Shown here: positions 24,305 to 32,244 of the stretch, piece by piece
Layout: every line of letters begins with the position of its first letter
Numbering within the stretch: position 1 is the stretch's first letter
Source: a virus
Length of the DNA: 41,317 bases
Direction: 5' to 3' (one strand)
Virus record (IMG/VR): IMGVR_UViG_3300047319_000683
Span: 1-41,317 of that record
Program-made: the position numbers and the translations under genes
Notes under the pieces: generated by a model
Told to the model about the DNA's origin: nothing
Database searches by the model: none
The model's input: the letters and a program-made list of their open reading frames with translations, nothing else

Positions 24305-27300
24305 TAAGCTGGCTCACCCTCCACGTGGAGGTCGATTGGACCGGCGCCGGTTGGGGAAGCGCGGCCGATATTGTGGCCGATGTCTGGGCGCTCGAATGTC
24401 AACGCGGGATCGGCTCCAGCGCCCAGCAGGGGTTTGTAGCCTCCGCCGGACAGTTGTCGGTTACCCTCAATAACGAGAGCGGAGACTATAGCCCCAACAA
24501 CGCGAGCGGCCCTTATTTCGGCTACGTCAAGAGCAAGGCGCCGATCCGGTTGCGACTCAGCAATCCACTGAGTACGGTGTTCTGGGTGGGTCGCATTGAC
24601 CATATCCAGATCGGCGCACAGGTAGGAAACATCCCTACCGTCACCCTGAGCGGGACTGGAAATTTCATCCGTCTGAGCGATAGCCGCAAGGTGACGCCCA
24701 CCGCGAATGCGGGCGACACCACCGATGTCATATTGGCGGCGCTACTCGATGCGTCGGGGGTGGCTACCGCGGATCAGGCGCTCGCAACGGGAGAGATCAC
24801 TACCGGAGTCTGGTCCCCGGTCGAAGTGGTCCCGATGGAAGAAGCGCGCCGCATCGTGAGCACCGAACTCGGACGGTTCTATGAAGCCAAGGATGGCTCG
24901 TTCACCTTCGAGAATCGCCACTATCGCCGTGACACCACGCGCAGTAATACCGTCCAGCTCACCATCTCCGATAATCCCAGCGACAACGATCTCTACCGTT
25001 ATCGGCAGATCGACCAGCTCAATCCTGACGAGAATATCTACGATCTCGTCACGGTGAACTTCACGCCCTTCTTCACGTTGGACGCTGGCATCGACCCCGT
25101 CCCCATCTGGGAGTTCGGCGGCACGCTGATCTCATCCATCGTGGTTCCGCCCGGCGGCAGTCGCATAGTGACCATTGCCCCCTTCAACTACCCCTACCTA
25201 TCCCCAACCTCTGACCAGTCCATCAGCTCGAACTTCTGGAACTACTCCATTGTCGAATTCGTAGACCCCACGGTATCGGGCGGTGACCCCGATCTCGTGG
25301 TAGTCGGCAGTCCTTACGCGGCGCAGTCATCGCTCAGCATCAGCAACATCACGCACACCGCCCACAGCGTAACATTCACCCTCTCGAACAGCGATCCCAG
25401 CCTGAATCTGGTGATGGGGAGCATTCGTCTGATCGGGCGGCGGGGCGTCACGGGGGCGCCGGTGCGCTCAGTGGTGGGGAGTGGCTATCGGGAGTACCCG
25501 CTACCCGGACCCTACTACCCATCCGCAGGCCCGGCTAACACGGCCGCTCGGTGGCTTTATGACTATTATTCCTCCCCGCGCGATCTGTTGGAGATTGAGA
25601 TCTCCGCCATTCGGAATAGCACCATCTTTACCGCGCTCATGCAACGGGAGATCAGCGACCGCATCCACGTCACGGCGGCGGGGGTCCAAACCAAACTCGG
25701 ACTTACGGCAGAATTCTTCCTCGAAGGCATCCGTTGGACTTTCACCCGCGAGGGCGACATCCGCGCGGTGCTCTCACTCTCGGCGTGCTTGCCCAATACG
25801 CACGACACCGAGGACGACACGGGCTTGCCCACGGGAATGTCGCCGTACTATGCCTTCGAGGAGGCGAGCGGCCCCATCGTGGACGTGGTTGGCACCTATG
25901 ACCTGGGTAATCATGGCAGCACCGCGGCGGTGGGCATCATCGGGCGGGCGCGCGACTTCGACGGGGCGAGCAACCAGTATGCGCTCAATAGCTCAGCGGG
26001 CATCCCCGACACCGACGTCAGCAACACCCACGAGTGGAACGGCTGGGTCAAGGATGGCGGCGCCTGGACCGATGACCAGGTGCTCTTGCAAAAGGACATC
26101 GGCGAGGATTTCGCCTATCGCGTGTTCGTCCATCAGGGGTCGGGCTTACGCTACATCCAGGCGAGCATCACGACCGATGACGGCATCTTTACTACGCTCG
26201 GCTCCGATGATCTGAACGACGGCAACTGGCATTTCTGGCGCTTCGTCCACGACGCCGACCTCCTGCGCATCGGCACCCAGCTGGACCTCGGGCCGTGGGT
26301 ATACGAGACCTACACCGGCACGCCACTGACCTTCACCGATGGCCTGGTGCTGGGCGGCACCGGCTCGAGCACCGGGGGCGGCACGCCCACTGCGGGCGAC
26401 ACCACCACCTACACGCGCAAACTGACTATCTCGCCGGCTACCAGCCTGACCGAGAGCTTCACCAATACGAGCGGGGATTTCCTCCTGGTGGGCATCACCT
26501 ATGCGCGAGGGGTGGGGTCGGGCATCACTAGCATCACCTATGATGGGGCGCCGCTGACCTTTCTTTACAACGCCTTCTCGGGCTCCGGCACGAACGATAT
26601 GTACGTGGGGACCAATAGCCACTATCACGCGGTAGCCTATCTGGTCGCCCCTTCGACGGGTGCGCATAATCTGGTGTTCAGCTTCGGCGGCACCGATGTC
26701 ACCCGCATCACCGTCGGGGCGCGCACCTTTATCGGGGTGGATCCCCTCACGCCCTTCAGTCATTCGGCCTTCGCGCAGGCGGATTCGACGGCTCCGAGCG
26801 TCACGGTCACCAGCGCGACCGGCGAGCTGGTGGTGGATACGGTGGGCACGGGGATGCACCTCCTATCCTCCGTAGACACCATCACCGGCCACGGCGCGGG
26901 GCAGACCCAGCAATACAACCAGCAAGACGATGCCAGCGTCAACGGCACCAATGGGGCAGGCTCCTACAAGGACGGCGCGGCCTCGGTCACTACGAGCTGG
27001 ACAATTGACCATAGCATCGGCTGGGTGAGCGTTGGCATCTCGCTGGTCGGCACCGGGGGCAGCATCCTGCCCTTGAATTGCACGCTCGATGAGACCGGCT
27101 ATATGGCCGCGCGCCTCCTGACCGATGCCGAGGCGGCCGAGCGGTGGAATGGGGGCGCGGGCAGTACGGCCACCGGGGGCAGCGGCAATGTGTTCGTGCC
27201 GCAACAGCCCAGTAACCCGCCGGTGATGATTCCCTCCGGCCCCACCAGTGGACGTCCGGGTGCGCCGCTGACGGGGGCGCTGTACTTCAACACCGACACG

Positions 27301-27987
27301 AATCAATTTGAATACTGGGACGGCGACTCGTGGAATCCGGCCGCCGATCCGGTGGGGGCCGACATCCCCTACAGCATCATCGACGCCAAGGGCGACCTGA
27401 TCGCGGGCACTGCCGACAACACGGCGGCACGAGTGGCGGTCGGCAGTAATGGCAAGGTGCTGACCGCCGACTCGGGCGTCAGTGCGGGCGTAAGCTGGCA
27501 GACGCCCTCGACCGGAGCTCCCGCCGACGCCCACTACATCACCACCCAGGCGGAGAGCGGTCTCTCTGCGGAGGTGGTACTGGGCACGGGCGTCATCATG
27601 TATGGCGTGGTAGGCTCGCGCCCCTCCGCGAGCATCGCCGGCCGATTGTACTTCGCCACCGACGTGACCGGCGGCACGTGGTATCGGGACAACGGGGCGA
27701 CCTGGGACACCGCCAGCCTGGGACTATCGGCCCTGGCCAGTTATGCCCTGACCTCGGACCTCGCCAACTACATCGCCAAGAGCACCGGCACCGCCAAGGG
27801 CGACCTGCTGGTATTTACCGCATCGGGAACGGTGACGCGGCTGCCCGTGGGCGTCGACGGTCAGGTATTGGTCGCGGACAGCAGCGTGGCGGAAGGCGTG
27901 CGCTGGTCGAACTCGGGGGATATTTCCAACGGCGGCAACCCCTCGGTCAACAATGGCTGGGTCGTCACCCTCGCCGATGTCTGGTAA
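24301..27987 (+). CDS. Large tail-tip/fibre protein with interrupted LamG-like domain
   Basis: 1228 aa, GTG coupled to the tape measure stop. The N-terminal 500 residues look like a distal tail/minor tail protein (LTLHVEVDWTGAGWG, VTLNNESGDYSP). From about 514 a concanavalin/LamG-like domain begins (YYAFEEASGPIVDVVG, then NWHFWRFVHDADLLRIG). It is broken at about 689-917 by another beta domain (SLTESFTNTSGDFLLVGI, then FIGVDPLTPF), after which the LamG end appears (TLDETGYMAARLLTDAE). The C-terminus has two fibre repeats, KGDLIAGTADNTAARVAVG and KGDLLVFTASGTVTRLPVG. It probably binds host glycans. Confidence 0.88.
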   Translation: MISWLTLHVEVDWTGAGWGSAADIVADVWALECQRGIGSSAQQGFVASAGQLSVTLNNESGDYSPNNASGPYFGYVKSKAPIRLRLSNPLSTVFWVGRIDHIQIGAQVGNIPTVTLSGTGNFIRLSDSRKVTPTANAGDTTDVILAALLDASGVATADQALATGEITTGVWSPVEVVPMEEARRIVSTELGRFYEAKDGSFTFENRHYRRDTTRSNTVQLTISDNPSDNDLYRYRQIDQLNPDENIYDLVTVNFTPFFTLDAGIDPVPIWEFGGTLISSIVVPPGGSRIVTIAPFNYPYLSPTSDQSISSNFWNYSIVEFVDPTVSGGDPDLVVVGSPYAAQSSLSISNITHTAHSVTFTLSNSDPSLNLVMGSIRLIGRRGVTGAPVRSVVGSGYREYPLPGPYYPSAGPANTAARWLYDYYSSPRDLLEIEISAIRNSTIFTALMQREISDRIHVTAAGVQTKLGLTAEFFLEGIRWTFTREGDIRAVLSLSACLPNTHDTEDDTGLPTGMSPYYAFEEASGPIVDVVGTYDLGNHGSTAAVGIIGRARDFDGASNQYALNSSAGIPDTDVSNTHEWNGWVKDGGAWTDDQVLLQKDIGEDFAYRVFVHQGSGLRYIQASITTDDGIFTTLGSDDLNDGNWHFWRFVHDADLLRIGTQLDLGPWVYETYTGTPLTFTDGLVLGGTGSSTGGGTPTAGDTTTYTRKLTISPATSLTESFTNTSGDFLLVGITYARGVGSGITSITYDGAPLTFLYNAFSGSGTNDMYVGTNSHYHAVAYLVAPSTGAHNLVFSFGGTDVTRITVGARTFIGVDPLTPFSHSAFAQADSTAPSVTVTSATGELVVDTVGTGMHLLSSVDTITGHGAGQTQQYNQQDDASVNGTNGAGSYKDGAASVTTSWTIDHSIGWVSVGISLVGTGGSILPLNCTLDETGYMAARLLTDAEAAERWNGGAGSTATGGSGNVFVPQQPSNPPVMIPSGPTSGRPGAPLTGALYFNTDTNQFEYWDGDSWNPAADPVGADIPYSIIDAKGDLIAGTADNTAARVAVGSNGKVLTADSGVSAGVSWQTPSTGAPADAHYITTQAESGLSAEVVLGTGVIMYGVVGSRPSASIAGRLYFATDVTGGTWYRDNGATWDTASLGLSALASYALTSDLANYIAKSTGTAKGDLLVFTASGTVTRLPVGVDGQVLVADSSVAEGVRWSNSGDISNGGNPSVNNGWVVTLADVW

Positions 27988-27999
27988 GGAGATAGGAAT

Positions 28000-28806
28000 A
28001 TGGGCGTCTGGCCCGCCGCGCAACCCTCACGCTATAGCGACGATGACGCCGCCACCTACAGCACGGCGGTCAACCCCAATGCCTCGGCGAATACCAAAGG
28101 CAGTTGGGTGACCCTGATTGCCACTACGGCATTCCCGGCGCAGGGAGTGCTGATGACCCTGGTGACCGGCAGTGTCAACATCGACTACCTCTACGATCTC
28201 GCCATCGGCTCGGCCGGCAACGAACAGACGATTGCATCGAATCTGCTACTGGCGGTCTACGAGATCGGGGTCGAGGGCTACTACCTGCCCATCGGTCTCC
28301 CGGCTGGCGTGCGCCTCTCCGCGCGCTGTCAGGCCAACGGCGCGAGTAAGGTGGGGGCCGTCAAGCTGCAACTGATCGGCGGCGGCTATCGCGGCCAGTC
28401 CTACACGCGCAGTGAGAGTTGGGGTCCAAACACCGCGGACTCCGGCGGTACGTCCATCGACCCCGGTGGCTCGGCGGGCACCAAGGGCTCGTGGGTGCAA
28501 TTAGTCGCCTCGAGCGCCTTCCCGGTCCGTCAACTGCTGGTGGCGGCGGGGGGGCAGGCCAACCTGGCGCGGACTAATGCGACCCATACGGTAGACATCG
28601 GGATCGGCTCGGCTGGCAATGAGCAGGTCATCGTGCCGAACCTCACCTACTGGTCCGACGCCAATGCGGACCATGTGCTGCCGGGGTTGTATGGGCCGCT
28701 CCCGGTGATGATCCCGGCTGGCACCCGAGTCTCGGCGCGATCGAAATGCAGCATCACCGATGCGACGGACCGACTGCTCGACATTGTGGGCTACGGCATC
28801 GGTTAA
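28000..28806 (+). CDS. Tail-associated protein with tandem duplicated domain
   Basis: 268 aa, ATG after AAGGAG. Two halves repeat: TKGSWVTLIATTAFP / TKGSWVQLVASSAFP, IGSAGNEQTI / IGSAGNEQVI, and LPAGVRLSARCQ / IPAGTRVSARSK. Each half is about 120 residues and beta-rich. Placement after the fibre protein suggests a tail fibre or receptor-binding accessory. Confidence 0.78.
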   Translation: MGVWPAAQPSRYSDDDAATYSTAVNPNASANTKGSWVTLIATTAFPAQGVLMTLVTGSVNIDYLYDLAIGSAGNEQTIASNLLLAVYEIGVEGYYLPIGLPAGVRLSARCQANGASKVGAVKLQLIGGGYRGQSYTRSESWGPNTADSGGTSIDPGGSAGTKGSWVQLVASSAFPVRQLLVAAGGQANLARTNATHTVDIGIGSAGNEQVIVPNLTYWSDANADHVLPGLYGPLPVMIPAGTRVSARSKCSITDATDRLLDIVGYGIG

Positions 28807-28815
28807 GGAGAGCAC

Positions 28816-29181
28816 ATGACCATTACCGTCAAATCCAGCGGATCGCAGACGGCGACTCTCGACACTACCCATACGCTGCTGACCACCACCGACTCCGGGG
28901 TCTACGTGCTGACCGTGGACATCGCGGCCATGCTGGTCAACGTTGCCGCCAGCGTCGGCACCGGCGAGATAGTCGAACTGACCATCTTGAAGAAGACAAG
29001 GACGGGCGACACCGTGCGCCAGGTGTTCTCTGCGACTTACGTGGCGGGCGTGGCGCCCGACGCTATTGTGCAATCTATACCCGTGGTGGCGCCCTTCGGG
29101 GCCGACTTCAAGTTAAAACAACCGACCACCACGGGGGCCACCGGGCGGGCGTTTCCGTGGTCGGTGGATCAGTTGGCGTGA
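28816..29181 (+). CDS. Small tail-region protein (unknown)
   Basis: 121 aa, ATG after AAGGAGAG. It is Thr/Val-rich and beta-like throughout (SGSQTATLDTTHTLLTTTDS). It follows the duplicated-domain protein and is likely another tail accessory. The family is not recognised. The stop overlaps a tiny membrane gene. Confidence 0.68.
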   Translation: MTITVKSSGSQTATLDTTHTLLTTTDSGVYVLTVDIAAMLVNVAASVGTGEIVELTILKKTRTGDTVRQVFSATYVAGVAPDAIVQSIPVVAPFGADFKLKQPTTTGATGRAFPWSVDQLA

Positions 29182-29261
29182 TGACCGACCGCGCCCTCCT
29201 CTGGCTCGTGCTGCTCGGGCTCGCCGTCCCCTGGCTGCTCGCGCTGATGCGGGGAGGCTGA
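29181..29261 (+). CDS. 26-aa membrane peptide
   Basis: It consists of one hydrophobic helix (LLWLVLLGLAVPWLLALM) with a short charged start. It is chained to the genes before and after by one-base stop/start overlaps (TGATG). It may be a lysis helper or a translation-coupling peptide. Confidence 0.5.
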   Translation: MTDRALLWLVLLGLAVPWLLALMRGG

Positions 29262-29264
29262 TGG

Positions 29265-29525
29265 GTGGGTTTCGAGCAATTCGTCGACAAGCTGGCCGGT
29301 CCCTATGGCGTAATCGTGCTCGGCGCCGCCATCGCCGTCGCCTTCTATCTGCGGTTGGTGGTGCCGGGCACGTGGTGGCGAACCGAACGAGCCGCTCGAC
29401 TGCGGGCGGAAGCGAGATGCAATCGGTTAGTGCTGACGCTCGGTCGCGTCACGGGGGCGTCGGAGACGTTCCTGGATGCGCTGCGGGAAGCGCCGGGCGA
29501 GGTGGAAGCGAGCGAGCCGACATGA
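29265..29525 (+). CDS. Membrane-anchored small protein
   Basis: 86 aa, GTG start preceded by GGGGAGG. A single membrane segment (about 13-32: YGVIVLGAAIAVAFYLRLVV) is followed by a basic helical cytoplasmic tail. This layout resembles spanin- or holin-associated proteins, but no family is certain. It ends in an ATGA overlap with the next gene. Confidence 0.65.
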   Translation: MGFEQFVDKLAGPYGVIVLGAAIAVAFYLRLVVPGTWWRTERAARLRAEARCNRLVLTLGRVTGASETFLDALREAPGEVEASEPT

Positions 29526-29818
29526 GCAGATTAGGGAGGTGGTGGGCCATCGTGAAAGGTTGGTTTCGTGAAGTGCGACCCCCCATCCCGGATACGAAGG
29601 GGCTCGAGGCGTCCGAGGCGGTGCAGGACCGGGTGATCGAGAAGCTGGAGACCCACGCCGACGCGATCATCCAGCGGGCCATCGAACAGGAGCCAGGGCT
29701 CGCCCCTCGGGTGGAGGATGCCGTGCGCCGTCGCCAAACGGAGCTCGACGTGTACGTGGACACCATTCGGGAAAATCGGAATGAGGACGATGGGCGATCT
29801 ACTCGCCGCGCTGTTTAA
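29522..29818 (+). CDS. Soluble helical protein (unknown)
   Basis: 98 aa, start chosen by ATGA coupling at 29522. It is mostly helical and acidic (ASEAVQDRVIEKLETHADAI). The first residues (RLGRWWAIVKGWFREV) are amphipathic and could bind membrane. The 3' end overlaps the next gene by 29 nt. Confidence 0.62.
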   Translation: MSRLGRWWAIVKGWFREVRPPIPDTKGLEASEAVQDRVIEKLETHADAIIQRAIEQEPGLAPRVEDAVRRRQTELDVYVDTIRENRNEDDGRSTRRAV

Positions 29819-30197
29819 CATCTCCTGGGGTTCCGTGGGGCTGGTAGAGCTCCTGTGGACACTGGGGGCACTGGTTGCGATGTGCGTCACGTTCATGGCG
29901 ATCTGGCGCTCGCAGCGGCGTAGCGGCTCCCTGCACGGCATCGACGACTACACGCGCCGATGGGCGAATCGCTCTATTCTGGTACGTAACGGGTTCCTGG
30001 GCGTGGTGTTAGAGGTGACGGTGTTCGTTGGCATCTGGGCGCTGCTCGACCCGCCGGGGGATGAGGTGACGGTCGGGGCTGCTGTCAGTGGGTTCGTGCT
30101 CTGGCTTCTGGAGATCGCGGTGATCATTACCGTGCTGTACGAGGAATTTGCCAACCAGCGCATACGCGGGCATCTCGCCCGATCATGGCGGAGGTGA
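29790..30197 (+). CDS. Three-helix membrane protein
   Basis: 135 aa starting at ATG 29790 (29781 possible). Hydrophobic segments lie at about 15-38, 68-87 and 93-117. A basic loop (WRSQRRSGSLHGIDDYTRRW) separates the first two. It could be part of the holin system given the nearby endolysin. Confidence 0.65.
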   Translation: MGDLLAALFNISWGSVGLVELLWTLGALVAMCVTFMAIWRSQRRSGSLHGIDDYTRRWANRSILVRNGFLGVVLEVTVFVGIWALLDPPGDEVTVGAAVSGFVLWLLEIAVIITVLYEEFANQRIRGHLARSWRR

Positions 30198-30200
30198 CCT

Positions 30201-30380
30201 GTGAGCATGGAAATCCTGCGTAGTGCCGTTCGACCCATCGTTACCCTGCTCATCTCGGCTGGCATCGTGGCCGGCTTCTTCCTCGGCAAGCTGAGCGCCG
30301 AGCAATTCATGTCAGTTGCTATGCTAGTCGTGGGTTTCTATTTCGTGGATCGGTCCGCATCGAAGAAGCAAGGAGGATAG
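30201..30380 (+). CDS. Holin-like small membrane protein
   Basis: 59 aa, GTG start. ILRSAVRPIVTLLISAGIVA, a GKLSAEQFM turn and MLVVGFYFVDRSASKK give two membrane helices with a positively charged tail. This matches a common type of small phage holin found before endolysin genes. The AAGGAGG site of the next gene lies in its last codons. Confidence 0.65.
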   Translation: MSMEILRSAVRPIVTLLISAGIVAGFFLGKLSAEQFMSVAMLVVGFYFVDRSASKKQGG

Positions 30381-30384
30381 ACCC

Positions 30385-30513
30385 ATGATGCACCTCGGAT
30401 TGTTGATCGCCGCTGTCATCCTGGCCGTGCTGGCGGCTATCCCGCCGCTGCCCTATAGCGGCAGTCTGCTAGCCGCGTCTCTCGCCTGCTTCGAAGCGGC
30501 GAGCCTGACCTAA
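30385..30513 (+). CDS. 42-aa membrane protein
   Basis: ATG 30385, nine nt after AAGGAGG. Hydrophobic throughout, with a PPLPYSGS turn. Short proteins of this pattern are frequent near phage lysis genes. The stop overlaps the next start (TAATG). Confidence 0.6.
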   Translation: MMHLGLLIAAVILAVLAAIPPLPYSGSLLAASLACFEAASLT

Positions 30514-30650
30514 TGGAAGAATATCTCCGCCAAGCATTCGAGGATGAGCACGACCACTACTACACCGTGGGATTCCTGCACGGGGCGATGGCGGGACTCG
30601 TGACCGCCGCCGGACTGATCCTAGTTGCCTATCTGCTCGGTTGGATCTGA
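30513..30650 (+). CDS. 45-aa membrane protein
   Basis: An acidic N-terminus (MEEYLRQAFEDEHDHYY) is followed by one membrane helix (VTAAGLILVAYLLGWI). It is coupled at both ends by TAATG and TGATG overlaps. The function is unknown. Confidence 0.58.
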   Translation: MEEYLRQAFEDEHDHYYTVGFLHGAMAGLVTAAGLILVAYLLGWI

Positions 30651-30766
30651 TGACCCGCCAGGACTGGATTGAGGCGCTCAGCATCGCGGCGCTGATCGTG
30701 ACCGCCGCCGGCTTACTCGGAGCCGCCTGGGTGATCGCCAATGATCTGACCCGGTGGGGGAGGTAA
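30650..30766 (+). CDS. 38-aa membrane protein
   Basis: It has one membrane helix (IAALIVTAAGLLGAAWVIA) and a basic C-terminus. It shares the VTAAGL stretch with the preceding peptide, which hints at a local duplication. It precedes the CAP-domain gene by four bases. Confidence 0.55.
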   Translation: MTRQDWIEALSIAALIVTAAGLLGAAWVIANDLTRWGR

Positions 30767-30770
30767 TCCC

Positions 30771-31442
30771 ATGCAACGACTCTGGTATCTCCCGCTCATC
30801 CTGCTGCTATTCACCGGCTCCCTGGTCCACGCGCAAGGCTCACCCACCCCCCAGCTCGAGGCCGCGGTCAACGATGCCCGCGCTTCGGTGGGGGTGGCGC
30901 GGCTGCACGTCGACGCTCGCCTCGAGACCTCAGCTCAGGGGAAGGTCGCGCACATGCAGTCTTCGCACTGCTACCTGCCGCGCTGTGTCAACGAGTTCAC
31001 GGCAGCCGAGCGAGCCAATGCGGCGGGCTACCCCGGCGGGTTCGTCGCGGAGCTGCTGGACACCGACCATGCGACGGTGCCGGAGGTGGTCAGCCAATGG
31101 ATGACCGAGGGCAGCGGTGATCGTTTCCTCCTGACGCTCGACCGCTTTACGGATCTCGGTTGTGCCTCGGGCATGGATGGCAGCACCCCGCTGTGGGTGT
31201 GCGACTTCGGGCAACAGACCGGCGGCGCCACCAGTACGCCAATCCCCCCTACGGCCACGCTACAGCCCCTCACAGCCACGTTGACGTCCGTACCGCCTAC
31301 CAGTACCACCGTACCGCCTACGGCTACCATAGGGCCGGATGAGCCGCTCGGGGAGTGCGCGCGGGTGTGGTACGACCCGAATGGCGGATCGGCGGCTCGC
31401 TTCTTCGGGCGGATGACCCAATTCGCCTGCGTGGGATTCTGA
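30771..31442 (+). CDS. Secreted CAP (SCP/PR-1-like) domain protein
   Basis: 223 aa. A signal peptide (about 1-21, ending VHAQ) is followed by a CAP-like domain (LEAAVNDARASVGVARLHVD, then ETSAQGKVAHM and VVSQWMTEG). A Thr/Pro-rich linker (about 152-190) leads to a short Cys-containing C-terminal region. CAP proteins are secreted and bind lipids, cell walls or metals in many organisms; they are rare in phages. Lying between the holin-like and endolysin genes, it may act at the cell surface during lysis or after infection. The linker style is common in Chloroflexota secreted proteins. Confidence 0.75.
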   Translation: MQRLWYLPLILLLFTGSLVHAQGSPTPQLEAAVNDARASVGVARLHVDARLETSAQGKVAHMQSSHCYLPRCVNEFTAAERANAAGYPGGFVAELLDTDHATVPEVVSQWMTEGSGDRFLLTLDRFTDLGCASGMDGSTPLWVCDFGQQTGGATSTPIPPTATLQPLTATLTSVPPTSTTVPPTATIGPDEPLGECARVWYDPNGGSAARFFGRMTQFACVGF

Positions 31443-31443
31443 G

Positions 31444-31773
31444 GTGATGATGCTCCGACAGGACGACCTCCTAATGTTTCAGATCATGCAGGAGTTCAAG
31501 ATCACCGAGGACCAGATCATCCGACTTATGCTCCTGCGCGAGCGCAACGATGCCGCTTCGCTGGAGATCACGACCGAGCAGGCCCGGCTGATCTTCGCCC
31601 GGTGGCAGTATCTCGCGGGGAGGATGTCTGAGGGTGGCGGCCCGTGGATAGCGCCGAAGATTGACGAGCTATTGCGCGCCATCGACTTTGCGGGCGGCGC
31701 CCAGGACCGGCAACCCGATTACACTGGAGGCGGGTCCGCTCGCCCAGCTAATGAATGGGAGCCACCCGTATGA
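31444..31773 (+). CDS. Hypothetical helical protein
   Basis: 109 aa, GTG one base after the CAP stop. The first 60 residues form amphipathic helices (FQIMQEFKITEDQIIRLMLL), and the C-terminal 25 are disordered. It is not recognised. It may be a small regulator or lysis accessory. Confidence 0.6.
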   Translation: MMMLRQDDLLMFQIMQEFKITEDQIIRLMLLRERNDAASLEITTEQARLIFARWQYLAGRMSEGGGPWIAPKIDELLRAIDFAGGAQDRQPDYTGGGSARPANEWEPPV

Positions 31774-31783
31774 TGGAGGTGGC

Positions 31784-32020
31784 ATGGGAATCCCACATGT
31801 AGGCCCCTGGGAACGATTGAGCCCTCGCCAGCGGCAAGTGCTGCGGCTGATTGCGCAGGGGGTAGACCGCCAGGAGATCGCTGCCCAACTCAGCATCACG
31901 TCAGCCACCGCGAGGATGCACATTGCGAACATTCGCAGTCAGCTCGGGGTCCGCACGCAGGCAGCGGCAGTCCATAAGGCGCACGTGCTGGGGATTCTGA
32001 GCGTCGACGATCCCACGTAA
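31784..32020 (+). CDS. LuxR/GerE-type HTH DNA-binding protein
   Basis: 78 aa, essentially only the HTH: LSPRQRQVLRLIAQGVDRQE, then IAAQLSITSATARMHIANIR and SQLGVRTQAAAVHKA, which fits the LuxR C-terminal domain very well. No receiver or autoinducer domain is present. The start is ATG 31784 just after GGAGGT. It may control late or lysis transcription, possibly through its own upstream region. Confidence 0.85.
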   Translation: MGIPHVGPWERLSPRQRQVLRLIAQGVDRQEIAAQLSITSATARMHIANIRSQLGVRTQAAAVHKAHVLGILSVDDPT

Positions 32021-32031
32021 GGAGGATAAAT

Positions 32032-32244
32032 ATGGCGAATGCAGCGATTGAGAAGCGGCGCACCAATATGGAAGCGCGAGGACTCGACCCGGGCCCGAAC
32101 CAGGGCCCCGAGATTTCCACCAGCCGGCGGATCGAGCAGCCCACGCTGTATGGGACATTTGTGGCGTACACGGGGCAGGATGAGGCGTGGTTCTATCCTG
32201 ATGTGGAAAGCCTCGCCCGGTTTCGATCCAGTCCCGGACAGTAG
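32032..32244 (+). CDS. Small hypothetical protein before endolysin
   Basis: 70 aa, ATG with a strong AAGGAGG site. Hydrophilic N-terminus (EKRRTNMEARGLDPGPNQGP), then PTLYGTFVAYTGQDEAWFYP. It overlaps the predicted endolysin start by 44 nt in another frame. Function unknown. Confidence 0.65.
   Translation: MANAAIEKRRTNMEARGLDPGPNQGPEISTSRRIEQPTLYGTFVAYTGQDEAWFYPDVESLARFRSSPGQ

Noticed and set aside
29261-29521. ATG-started frame at 29261 reading through to 29818 (185 codons)
   Set aside because: Its first 87 codons give Arg/Gly-rich nonsense opposite a good membrane protein in the next frame; only the part from ATG 29522 looks like a real gene.
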